NCBI GenBank assembly: GCA_963728195.1
Contig: CAVSIX010000013.1
Coordinates: 1-64,000 of the forward strand
Length of the DNA stretch: 64,000 nt
Origin: Sva-07 sp963728195
GTDB taxonomy: Bacteria > Actinomycetota > Acidimicrobiia > Acidimicrobiales > Ilumatobacteraceae
Direction of reading: 5' to 3'
Made by a program: the position numbers and the translations under genes. Shown one piece after another: positions 32,387-41,900 of the stretch. The notes beneath the pieces were generated by a model. That model saw only the letters and a program-made list of their open reading frames with translations, was not told the DNA's origin and did no database searches. Positions within the stretch are counted from its first letter, which is position 1, and every line of letters begins with the position of its first letter.

Positions 32387-33246
32387 GCTGCCATCTCCGT
32401 ACTCGTCGCCCGCCGCGCCAGTCTCCTGGCCAGAACGCCGACCGCGAGCCGGCGGTAGTCGGCGGTGGATCGGTGATCGCTGATCGGTCGGCTCGCTGCC
32501 GACACGAGCGACCCGAATCGCTCGAGGGATGCCGGGTCGACGGTCATCGACCCCCAATCGATCGATGCGGCGAGGTGTTCTTCGGCGTCGGGACACCGCA
32601 GGATCGTCGGTCCGACCGAACCGAGTGCGATCGCGACGCGTCGGGCGGGCCGGTCGACGACCAGGCACGCGCTGGCAACGGCGATCACCATGGCGTTGCG
32701 GACGCCCACCTTGGCGTACCCCTGGAACCCCTCGACCACCGGGATGGTGACCGACACGACCATTTCGTCGGGTCCCAGTGCGGTCCGCTTGACGCCGATC
32801 ATGAAATCGGCGACCGGGACTCGTCGCCGGCCGCGGACCGATGCCAGCTCGATCATCGCCTCGAGGGCGCCGAGTACGGGAAGGCCGTCGCCTGCCGGCG
32901 AGCAGGTGGCAAGGTTGCCCCCGAGCGTGCCGGCGTTGCGGATCTGCGGCGAGCCCACCGTACGTGATGCCTGGGCGAGCGCGGCGCTCATCGACGCCAC
33001 CGGTTCGGCCATCAGCTCGCGGTAGGTCACCGCCGCACCGACGGTCAGCGTCGACGCGAGGGGGTCGTGTCGCCAGGATCGCAGCTCGGGGATCCGGTTG
33101 ACGACGACCACCGTCGCGCCGGGGCGGCGGTGGCCGTCGTTCACCTCGACCATGAGATCGGTACCGCCTGCGAGCACCGTTGCGTGAGGGTCGGCGGCCA
33201 GGTGCGCGACCGCTTCGTCGACGGTGGCGGGAAGGTGGACCGGCAT
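32383..33246 (-). CDS. xanthine dehydrogenase family, FAD-binding subunit
   Basis: A 287-residue FAD-binding subunit of the CO-dehydrogenase/xanthine-dehydrogenase type. FAD motifs: ATVLAGGTDLMVEVNDG near residue 20 and RNAGTLGGNLATCSPAGDGLPVLGAL near 100. It passes electrons to NAD+ or another acceptor. It is the first gene of the three-gene operon. A TACAGT box 8 nt before the ATG marks the likely promoter. It is divergent from the mannosyltransferase gene. Confidence 0.93.
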   Translation of the reverse strand: MPVHLPATVDEAVAHLAADPHATVLAGGTDLMVEVNDGHRRPGATVVVVNRIPELRSWRHDPLASTLTVGAAVTYRELMAEPVASMSAALAQASRTVGSPQIRNAGTLGGNLATCSPAGDGLPVLGALEAMIELASVRGRRRVPVADFMIGVKRTALGPDEMVVSVTIPVVEGFQGYAKVGVRNAMVIAVASACLVVDRPARRVAIALGSVGPTILRCPDAEEHLAASIDWGSMTVDPASLERFGSLVSAASRPISDHRSTADYRRLAVGVLARRLARRATSTEMAA

Positions 33247-33254
33247 GCTCCGCG

Positions 33255-33260
33255 ACTGTA
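33255..33260 (-). promoter_or_regulatory. -10 box TACAGT for the xdh operon
   Basis: TACAGT on the minus strand is followed by 8 nt and then the ATG at 33246. It fits the leaderless spacing seen across the window. Confidence 0.45.
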
Positions 33261-33363
33261 CAAACCGTCACGGGATCCGCACGTGCTTCCCTCGGCGATT
33301 TCCTCGCCCGAAGCACGCCGAGGCGTCCAGGCCCGACGCCGCCGTCCGGGCATGGCGCGCTGC

Positions 33364-33369
33364 TAGCTT
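33364..33369 (+). promoter_or_regulatory. -10 box TAGCTT for the mannosyltransferase-AftD operon
   Basis: TAGCTT is followed by 7 nt and then the ATG at 33377. It is the probable promoter for the mannosyltransferase and the two giant arabinosyltransferase genes coupled to it. Confidence 0.5.
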
Positions 33370-33376
33370 CGCTGCG

Positions 33377-34636
33377 ATGCTTGAAGGGAGTTCAGTGGGC
33401 GGCGGCGGCATTCCTGCTGACATTCGTTCCGCCGACATCCTCGCGACCAGCGACGATGCGAGCTGGCGGCGAGCGGTCATGGTGGGGATCGCCGCCTATC
33501 TCGTCTCGCGGCTCTGTGTCGTGGCGGCCAGCGCCGTTCGAGCGGTCCAGCTGATCGTCGACGACCGTGCCGATGGCGTCCCCGAACGCTCCGTCGGATC
33601 GGCGATCTCCACCGTGCTGACGTCCTGGGACGGCAGGTGGTACCTCGAACTCGTCCGGCGCGGCTATCCCGACAGCATCCCGGCCAACATCACCTACGAA
33701 CAGCTCGAAGCGCGGGCTGCGTTCTTTCCCGTGTTCCCGTGGACGGCGCGGGCACTCGACTGGATCCTGCCGGGTGGCGACACCTTCGCCGCACTGCTGT
33801 TGAATTTCGTGCTCGGCGCCGTGTCGGTCCTCTTGATCGGGGTGTTGGCGAGGCGGCTGTACTCGGTCGACGTCGCGGCCCGGGCGATGACGCTCTATGC
33901 CGTGTTCCCGGCGAGCGTCATCTTGTCCTTCGCCTATTCCGAGGCGATGCTCATCGTTCTCGCAGCGGCGTGCCTCATCTTCCTGATCGACGAACGCTGG
34001 CTGCTCGCCGGCCTGACGGCGGCGCTGGCGACGGCGACACGACCCAACGGCATCGCCGTCGTGGCGGCGTGCCTCGTCGCGAGCGTCCTCGCGATCCGGC
34101 GTTCGCGTCAGTGGTGGTCGCTCGTCTCGGTGGCACTCGCCCCGGTCGGTTTCGTGTTCTTCCAGTGGTACGTCGACCGCACGGCCGGCGAGCGTGGGGC
34201 GTGGTTCCGGGTCCAGCGCGAAGCCTGGTCGGAAGGGACCAGCTTCGGCGCCAGCACCGTCAAGAACACCTTCGAGTTCCTGACCCATCCGTTCTCGTCG
34301 CCCACCGATGCGCTCACCGCACTGACGCTGTTCACGCTGCTCGGGATGGTCTACTGCGCCTGGAAGGTTCGTCTGGCCTGGCCGCTCGTGGCCTACTCCG
34401 CCGTCGTCGTCGCACTGATGCTCATCCCCGAGACGGTGACTGCGCGCCCGCGCTTCTTGTTCACCGCGTTCCCCCTCTTCATCGCGGTGGCGGCCTGGTG
34501 GCCGGAACCGGACCCGAACGAGGAGCATCGGCGCGCGAGCTGGGAATTCGCCGGTTGGGACCTCACGCTCGTCGCCAGCGGCGCCGGCATCGTGGCCCTC
34601 ACCGGCTTGTACGCCGCATTCGGCGTCATTCCATGA
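33377..34636 (+). CDS. PIG-V-like membrane mannosyltransferase
   Basis: A 419-residue multispanning GT-C-type protein. The first extracytoplasmic loop holds TSWDGRWYLELVRRGYP near residue 80, the Asp motif region of PIG-V-like enzymes. AAFFPVFPWTARAL follows, then eight or more hydrophobic segments and a late conserved TARPRFLFTAFPLFIAVA. Such enzymes transfer mannose from a polyprenol-phosphate donor on the outer face of the membrane. The stop overlaps the ATG of the first AftD-like gene (ATGA), and a polyprenol-phosphate mannose synthase-like gene lies at the end of this run. Confidence 0.85.
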   Translation: MLEGSSVGGGGIPADIRSADILATSDDASWRRAVMVGIAAYLVSRLCVVAASAVRAVQLIVDDRADGVPERSVGSAISTVLTSWDGRWYLELVRRGYPDSIPANITYEQLEARAAFFPVFPWTARALDWILPGGDTFAALLLNFVLGAVSVLLIGVLARRLYSVDVAARAMTLYAVFPASVILSFAYSEAMLIVLAAACLIFLIDERWLLAGLTAALATATRPNGIAVVAACLVASVLAIRRSRQWWSLVSVALAPVGFVFFQWYVDRTAGERGAWFRVQREAWSEGTSFGASTVKNTFEFLTHPFSSPTDALTALTLFTLLGMVYCAWKVRLAWPLVAYSAVVVALMLIPETVTARPRFLFTAFPLFIAVAAWWPEPDPNEEHRRASWEFAGWDLTLVASGAGIVALTGLYAAFGVIP

Positions 34637-37600
34637 CCGCGGAGGGCGACACCTGGATCAGACGGACCACCAGAGCTGTCACCGACCGGCCCGGTCTCGT
34701 CGTGCTTGCCCTGCTCGCCTACGTTCCCGCACTGGCGAGCTCACCGGGCCGGATGCCCGCGGACACGAAGCTCTATCTGTACCTCGATCCGGCGGGCCTG
34801 CTCGGCCGGGCGGCATCGACGTTCGAGAGCAACCAGTTCGCTGGTTGGGTGCCGCACCAACAGATCACCTACCTCTGGCCCAGCGGACCGTGGTTCTGGT
34901 TGTTCGACGCCGTCGGTGTCCCCGACTGGATCGCTCACCGTCTGTGGATCGCCACGGTCATGTTCGCTGCCGGGGCGGGTGTGCGTTGGGCCGGACGACT
35001 CCTGGGCCTGTCCGGACCGGGTGCGTTCGTCGGCGCGATGCTCTACCAGCTCTCCCCGTACCTCCTCGCCTACGTCTCGCGCACGTCGGTGCTGTTGTTG
35101 CCGTGGGCCGGTCTGGGTTGGATCGTCGGGTTGACGGTGCGCGCCGCATTCTCCCGGCGTCGCCCTGACGCCCCTCCCGACGGCCACGGTCTGTCGACGC
35201 TGCGTGCTCGTTCGACGCCGTGGCGCGATCCGGCGCTGATCGCGCTCGTCGTGCTCACGGTCGGTTCGGTCAATGCGACCGCCCTGATCCTGATCGTGCC
35301 GGCGCCGGCGCTGTGGCTCGTGCACGCAGCGCTCCAACGTCGGATCACGTGGCTGGACGCCGCGCTGGTCGCGCTGCGTGTCGGCGTGCTCGCACTCGCG
35401 GTGTCCGGCTGGTGGATCGCCATGCTGATCGTGCAGGCCAGGCACGGCTCGCCGGTGCTCTCGTTCTCCGAGACCGTCGAGGACGTCAGCCGCAACTCGA
35501 CCGGATCGGAGATCCTGCGTTCGCTGGGGTACTGGCTCTTCTACCAGCGCGACCCGGTGGCGCCCACGACGACCGCGTCGATCGACTACCTCGTGAGCCT
35601 GCGCACGATCGCAGTGTCCTATCTGGTCACGATCCTGGGTGTCATCGGCCTCACGCGGTGCTCGTGGCCCGAACGGCGATATGCCGCGCTGTGCGTGGCG
35701 GTGGGCGCGGTGCTCGCCGTCGGGGTGCACCCGATCGGATCACCGTCGCCGCTGGTCCGTTGGATCGCCGGCGACCCGAACTCCGGCCTGACGCTCGCCT
35801 TGCGCAGCAGCACCCGGGCGACGCCCGTCCTGTTGTTCGGCATCGCACTGGGTGCCGGAGCCCTGATCAGCGCCATCGCCGTGCGCCAGTGGTCTGCGGG
35901 CGCCCGAAACGATCGGGCGCGAGGGGTCCTCGTCGTCGCCGGTGCCGCACTCCTGGTCCTGGCCAATCTGCCCTCGCTCGTCCGGTTCGACCTGGTCGAC
36001 CCCGCCATCGACCGCGACCAGGACCCGCCGCAAGCCTGGACGGATGCGGTCGACCACCTCGACACCGGCGACGGCGACCGTAGTGGTGGTGGTGGTGGTG
36101 GTGCTCGGATCCTGCAACTCCCCGGCGCCGAATTCGGAGCGTTCCGGTGGGGCTACACCACCGATCAACCAGTCGTCGGCTTGACCGACAAACCGCTCGT
36201 GACCCGTGACCTCCTCCCTCTCGGATCGGGTCCGGCGATGGACCTCCTGTACGCCCTCGACGACCGGTTCCAGGAAGGAACCGCCGAGGCCGCGTCGGTG
36301 GCACCACTGGCCCGACTGCTCGGCTCCGACACGATCTGGCTCACGAACGACATGGCCTTCGAACGGTTCCGGACCGCCCGGCCCGAACTCGTCGATGCGT
36401 TGCTGACCGGTGACGTGGAGGGACTGGACGGGGTCGTGCGATTCGGCGATCCGGTCGTCAACCGCTCCGCCGTGGCAACCATCGACCCGACATCGTTGAG
36501 CGACGACCGCGTCGGTCGACCGATCTCCCCCGTTGCACTGATCGGCGTCGACGATGCCGTGCCGGTCGTGCGCGCCAAGGACGCATCGGTCGTGGTCTCC
36601 GGCTCTGGCGACGGTCTCGTCGACGCCGCTGCCGCCGGCTCGATCGACGGTCACGAACTCGTGCGGTACAGCGCATCGCTGGGGCCCACCGAGCTCGCCG
36701 ACGCCGTCGCCGAGGCCGGCGGGCTGATCGTCACCGACTCCAATCGCGATCGTGCACACCACTGGCGGGGCTCGCAGGACGTGCACGGGCACACCGAGCC
36801 GGGCGGGCCCGCCGACGACGTCCTCGTGGCGACCGGCGCCGATCAGCGCCTCGACGTCTTCGCCAGCGACGACGAGCGGACCCAGACGGTCGCCGTCCAA
36901 GATGGTCCGGTCACGGCGATCGCGTCCAGCTACGGCGAGCCGTACGCGTACCGCCCGGAGGCACGCGCCGTGATGGCGATCGACGGCGATCCGACGACGG
37001 CGTGGAGCGTGGCCGACCATGGCGATCCCGTCGGGGAGGTGATCCGTTTCGACCTCAGCGCACCGCTGGCTTCGGACGTCTTCACCCTGCATCAGATCCT
37101 GCCCCGGCCCGGCGGCCGCACGATCGCTGCGATCGACGTGCGAGTCGATGACGAAGCACCGTTCAGGGCGGAGCTGTCGGCGGCATCGGTCGCACCCGCC
37201 GGTGAGGAGATTCGCGACCCGTCGCTCGTCGGAGCGTCGCGCGTCGAGATCGAGATCGCCGCCGTGTCGCCGGGAGACGCCGGCGTGGCGGCATCGCGCG
37301 ACGGCGTGGGGTTCACCGAGATCGACTTCGGCGTCGCACCCACCGTCGAGTACATCCGCCCACCCGTCGACGCGCTCGATGCCGCGGTCGGCGAAGCGCT
37401 GACGATGGTCCTGACCCGTCTGCGCACCGATCCCGAGAACCCCTGGCGCTCGGATCCCGAACCGGCGATGCGACGACTGGTGGTCCTGCCCGATGCCCGC
37501 TCGCTCGACGTCTCCGCGTCCCTCCGGCTGGATGCCCGTGCGAGCGATCAGGCGCTCGCCGATCTCCTGGCACCGGCCACCACCGGGCCGCCCCCGCCCC

Positions 37601-38994
37601 TCGCCGATCGGCGGTTGACCGGCACGCCCGAGGCTCGAGGTGCCGCAGCGGTCGACGGTGATCCGACGACGGCGTGGATCACGCCGTTCGACGGTGCGGT
37701 CGGTGCGACGCTGTCGTTCGTCGACGCCGACGTCACCGGCAACGAACTCGCACTGCGCCAACGGCAGGGCGACTACTCGGCGATCACCCGGCTCGAGATC
37801 GCGAACAACGATGATCGCTTCGTGGTCGACGTGCCACCGGCCGACGAGGACGGAAACAGCACGGTCCCCCTCCCCCGCGCACTGCAACCCGGAACGTTGA
37901 CGCTGTCGATCGATGCGATCGACGCCCGCACCACGATCGACCGTCGGTACGGCGACCGGATGACGCTGCCGGCATCGATCTCGGAGCTGACCACAGAGGG
38001 ACTCGGCACGACCGTGGTCGATCCGACCGGCGAGATCACCGGCGAATGCCTGGAGTTCCTCACCGTGGACGGCACGCCGGTGACGATGCGCTTCTCGACC
38101 ACGGCCGGTGCCCTGATCGACGGGCAGCCGGTCGTCGCCACCGCCTGTGCACCGGTGCTCGACCTGGCCGCCGGCGACCACCGGCTGAACTCGTCGCCGG
38201 CCACGAACGCGTTGCAGGTCGATCGGGTGGTGCTGCGCGACGTGGACGCGCCGGTCGGCACGGCGTCCGCGCCCTCAGCGGTGCCCGTCACGATCGAGCA
38301 GTCCGACGCACGGCGACGAACCGTCGAGGTCGGCGCATGCCCGGACGGATGCTGGATCGTCCTCGGTGAGGGGTTCAACGAGGCCTGGACCGCATCGATC
38401 GACGACGGCGCCGACCTGGGTGCGCCCGCCTTGGTCGACGGCGGCTTCAACGGCTGGTGGCTCGAGCCGTCCGTCGGGCCGCGTACGGTCCATCTCGCCT
38501 GGAGCGCTCAGGGCCCGGTCACCGCGGGGCTGATCATCGCTGCGCTCGCTGTGCTGTTCTGCATCGCCGCCATCGCACTGTCCCGATCGCCACGGCGGCC
38601 GGTCGCATTCCACCCGTCACTTCGCCTCCGCCAGCCCACGACACCACGCAGGAGCCTCGCGGCAGCGCTGACCCTCGTCGCTACCGCAGCGCTGGTGATC
38701 TCACCGCTGTGGGGCCTGCTGATGGTCGTGCCGGCGGCGTGGTCGTTGGCTCCTCGACCATCGCACGCACCGTGGTGGCGCCGCCGGCCGCTCGAACTCT
38801 GTGGCTTGCTCGCCACGGTGGCGGTGGCACTGTCGACGATCGTCATCGAACGCCGCAACCGCCCGTGGCCCAACGCCGGCTGGACCGAGTCGTTCGACCA
38901 ACTGCACGGGCTCGCGCTTGCTGGGGTACTGCTCGTCGCCGTCGGAGCCGCGTTCGGATCCGACGCCCGGATCGGCCGGGAGCCGACCCCGTGA
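34633..38994 (+). CDS. AftD-like alpha-(1->3)-arabinofuranosyltransferase, copy 1
   Basis: A 1453-residue giant membrane glycosyltransferase of the AftD (DUF3367) type, which adds arabinofuranose from decaprenyl-phospho-arabinose to cell-wall arabinan. The N-terminal GT-C region (about residues 20-450) has about ten hydrophobic segments and the catalytic-loop motif PADTKLYLYLDP near residue 40. A long extracytoplasmic part carries two discoidin-like carbohydrate-binding signatures, DGDPTTAW near residues 782 and 1006. Two to four helices close the C-terminus. Near residue 485 is a Gly run encoded by GGT repeats. The ATG overlaps the mannosyltransferase stop, and the stop overlaps the GTG of copy 2. 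The length matches mycobacterial AftD. Confidence 0.88.
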   Translation: MTAEGDTWIRRTTRAVTDRPGLVVLALLAYVPALASSPGRMPADTKLYLYLDPAGLLGRAASTFESNQFAGWVPHQQITYLWPSGPWFWLFDAVGVPDWIAHRLWIATVMFAAGAGVRWAGRLLGLSGPGAFVGAMLYQLSPYLLAYVSRTSVLLLPWAGLGWIVGLTVRAAFSRRRPDAPPDGHGLSTLRARSTPWRDPALIALVVLTVGSVNATALILIVPAPALWLVHAALQRRITWLDAALVALRVGVLALAVSGWWIAMLIVQARHGSPVLSFSETVEDVSRNSTGSEILRSLGYWLFYQRDPVAPTTTASIDYLVSLRTIAVSYLVTILGVIGLTRCSWPERRYAALCVAVGAVLAVGVHPIGSPSPLVRWIAGDPNSGLTLALRSSTRATPVLLFGIALGAGALISAIAVRQWSAGARNDRARGVLVVAGAALLVLANLPSLVRFDLVDPAIDRDQDPPQAWTDAVDHLDTGDGDRSGGGGGGARILQLPGAEFGAFRWGYTTDQPVVGLTDKPLVTRDLLPLGSGPAMDLLYALDDRFQEGTAEAASVAPLARLLGSDTIWLTNDMAFERFRTARPELVDALLTGDVEGLDGVVRFGDPVVNRSAVATIDPTSLSDDRVGRPISPVALIGVDDAVPVVRAKDASVVVSGSGDGLVDAAAAGSIDGHELVRYSASLGPTELADAVAEAGGLIVTDSNRDRAHHWRGSQDVHGHTEPGGPADDVLVATGADQRLDVFASDDERTQTVAVQDGPVTAIASSYGEPYAYRPEARAVMAIDGDPTTAWSVADHGDPVGEVIRFDLSAPLASDVFTLHQILPRPGGRTIAAIDVRVDDEAPFRAELSAASVAPAGEEIRDPSLVGASRVEIEIAAVSPGDAGVAASRDGVGFTEIDFGVAPTVEYIRPPVDALDAAVGEALTMVLTRLRTDPENPWRSDPEPAMRRLVVLPDARSLDVSASLRLDARASDQALADLLAPATTGPPPPLADRRLTGTPEARGAAAVDGDPTTAWITPFDGAVGATLSFVDADVTGNELALRQRQGDYSAITRLEIANNDDRFVVDVPPADEDGNSTVPLPRALQPGTLTLSIDAIDARTTIDRRYGDRMTLPASISELTTEGLGTTVVDPTGEITGECLEFLTVDGTPVTMRFSTTAGALIDGQPVVATACAPVLDLAAGDHRLNSSPATNALQVDRVVLRDVDAPVGTASAPSAVPVTIEQSDARRRTVEVGACPDGCWIVLGEGFNEAWTASIDDGADLGAPALVDGGFNGWWLEPSVGPRTVHLAWSAQGPVTAGLIIAALAVLFCIAAIALSRSPRRPVAFHPSLRLRQPTTPRRSLAAALTLVATAALVISPLWGLLMVVPAAWSLAPRPSHAPWWRRRPLELCGLLATVAVALSTIVIERRNRPWPNAGWTESFDQLHGLALAGVLLVAVGAAFGSDARIGREPTP
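36083..36104 (+). repeat. GGT trinucleotide run encoding polyglycine
   Basis: About seven consecutive GGT units code for a Gly run in a loop of the first AftD-like protein. Copy-number change would alter loop length by whole residues without breaking the frame. Confidence 0.7.
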
Positions 38995-41900
38995 CCCCGC
39001 CGACGACGCCCAAGCAGGATCGGTTCGCACTCGCGCTGCTCGCACTCGCGTCGTACCTTCCCATCCTCCTGACCGCACCGGGACGGGTCAGCGCCGACAC
39101 CAAGACCTACCTCACGCTCGACCCGGCCCGCCTGCTGTCGGGAGCCGTGTCGATGTGGGACCCGTCGGTGGGCGCCGGCACCGTCCCGCACCAGAACATC
39201 GGCTACCTGTTCCCGCTCGGTCCGTACTACTGGATGATGGAACGTCTCGCCGTTCCCGACTGGCTGACGCAACGGGTGCTGTGGGGCACGATCGTGTTCG
39301 CAGCGGCGTGGGGCACGTACCGGCTCGTTCGCTGGCTCGGGTGGCGGCCGGTGGCGGCGATCGTCGCCGCGTTCGCCTACGGATTCAGCCCCTACCTCCT
39401 CAGCTATCTCGCACGCCTCTCGGTGATACTCGGCCCGTGGGCGGCACTGCCCTGGATGATCCTGCTGGCGGCCAAGGCGGCGCGCACACGTTCGTGGCGC
39501 CCAGCTGCACAGTTCGCAGTGGTCGTCGCACTGGTCGGCAGCGTCAACGCCACGGCCCTGGTGCTCGCCGGCATCGGCCCGATCCTGTGGTTGGTGGCCG
39601 ACGTCGTGTCGGGGCGTGTTGCGACGAAGGCGGCCGTCCGCGCCGGCGCCCAGATCGGGGCGCTCTGTATCGCCGTCTCACTCTGGTGGATCGTGGCACT
39701 GCGCATCCAGGCGAACTACGGCATCCCGATCCTGCGGTACACCGAGACCTACGACGCGGTCGCCGGTGCCAGCACGCCGCTCGAGATCAGCCGAGGGCTC
39801 GGCTACTGGTTCTTCTACGGCGGCGACCGGCTCGACGCCTGGGTCGGGCCGTCGCTGCCCTATGTCGACAACATCGCACTCCTCACGCTGGGCTTCACGC
39901 TCGCGGGGTGTGCGCTGCTGGGGCTGTTGCGCCCGTTCGTCGGGCGGGCGTTCGCCGGGCTCCTGCTGCTGGTCGGCATGGCGGTGAGCGTCGGAGCGGC
40001 GCCGCTCGATGTCCAGACGCCGTACGGACGTCTCTTCGACTGGTTCGCATCGGAGACGACCGCCGGACTCGCGCTGCGATCGACACCCCGGGCGGCACCG
40101 CTGGTCGTCCTCGCGATGGCGATGGGGCTCGCATCGAGTACCCAGTGGGCGAGCGAGCGCATCCGCGAGCGGCTGGCGCGCCGGGTCGCTGCGACGCGAC
40201 GATGGGATCTGCTGGTTCCCGCCGTCGCCATCGGCCTTCTGGCCGCCCAGCTCTTCCCGTGGTTCACGACCGGCGTGCTCACCCCGTCGATCCTTCGCGA
40301 CGAGGACGTGCCCGACTACGTGACCGACCTCGCAGCATGGCTCGACTCGACCACCGACGACGCCAGTGCGGGCAGGGTCTGGGAGCTTCCGGCATCGGAC
40401 TTCGCGAACTATCGGTGGGGTGGGACCATCGACCCGGTGCTGCCCGGCCTGATCGACCGGCCGTACCTCGCCCGCGAACTCGTGCCCCAGGGCGGTCCGG
40501 GAACGGCCGACCTCCTCAATGCGTTCGAGCGGCGCATTCCGGAAGGATGGTTCGAGCCCGAAGCGCTGCCGACCGTCGCCCGACTGTTCGGCGTCGAGAC
40601 GGTCGTCACCCGCAACGATCTCGAACACGAGCGGTACCGGCTCGCGCGACCCGACCTGCTGTGGAGCGACGTCACTTCGGTGCTCGGCAAACCGGACGAG
40701 GCGGGACCGACCATCCGCGACGAACCGGTGATCCCGGTGCTCGACGAGCGCACGCTCGCCCATCCCGACGCTGCCGACCAGTTCCCGGCGGTCGCCGCAT
40801 TCGAGCTGGGCGGCACCCCGGCGGTCACCACGCGCTCGTCGGCGTCCCCGGTGATCGTCGTCGGCAGCGGTGACGGACTCGTCGACATCGCCGCGAGCAG
40901 CGCCGCCCAGGCAGTCTTCGACGGCGGCGATCGACCGGTGCTCTACGCGGCGACGCTCGCCGACCTGGACGCGGCAGGAGCGTTCGACCCCGCGATGCTC
41001 GGATCGTCGCCATGGTGGGTGATCACCGACACCAACCGCAAGCAGGGCCGTCACTGGTCCACCGTGTCCTCCAACCTGGGTGCGCTCGAGTCGACCGGCA
41101 CGCCACTACTCGACGCAGACCCCGGCGACAACCGGCTCGAACTCTTCGAGACCGAGCCGATCGAACGCCAGACGATCGCCGTGCACCGAGGCGACGTCGC
41201 CGACGTCCGCGCCAGCTATTACGGAAACCGCGTCGCCTACACGCCCGAGGACGCGCCCTGGTTCGCGATCGACGGCGATCCCCGAACCGCATGGCGCGCC
41301 GGCGTGTTCGACGCGACGCAGGGGCTGCGGTGGGAGGTCGACCTGGTCGAGCCGGCCGCCGCCGGACAGATCACGCTGCTGCAACCGACGACCGGGGTGG
41401 TCGATCGCTACCTGACCCGCGTGCGCGTGACCGTCGACGACGACGTCTCGGTCGACGTCGACCTCGACGAGCGGTCGCGTACACCTCCCGGCCAGACGGT
41501 GGACCTGCCGCGCAGTGGATTCACGTCGCTCGGGATCGAGGTGTTGGCCGACAACGTGGGGCCGCTCAGCGAGTACGGAGCCCAGCCCGGTGTCGGCTTG
41601 GCCGAGGTCGTGATCCCGGGGGTCAGCGACGATCGTGTGGTCCGGGTGCCGAGTCTCACCGACGTCGTCGACATCACCTCGGTCGACATGGACGCCGTCG
41701 ACCACGGCGTCCAGCGGGTGACGTACGTCTTCACACGCGAGCGCATCGATCCGGCGACCTCGAACCGATCGGCGCCCGAGCCGCACATGGTGCGCGAGTT
41801 CGACGTCGTCGACGCTCGACCGTTCGTGCTCACCGGCGAAGCCCGGCTCTCCGCCGAGGCGTCCGACGCCCTGCTGGCGACGCTGTTGGACGACCCGGTG

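Noticed and set aside
35740..38181. An 813-codon open frame antisense to AftD copy 1
   Set aside because: High-GC coding DNA leaves stop-free antisense frames. Its translation is Arg/Asp/Val-rich without any fold-like motif, and the sense protein is a clear family member.
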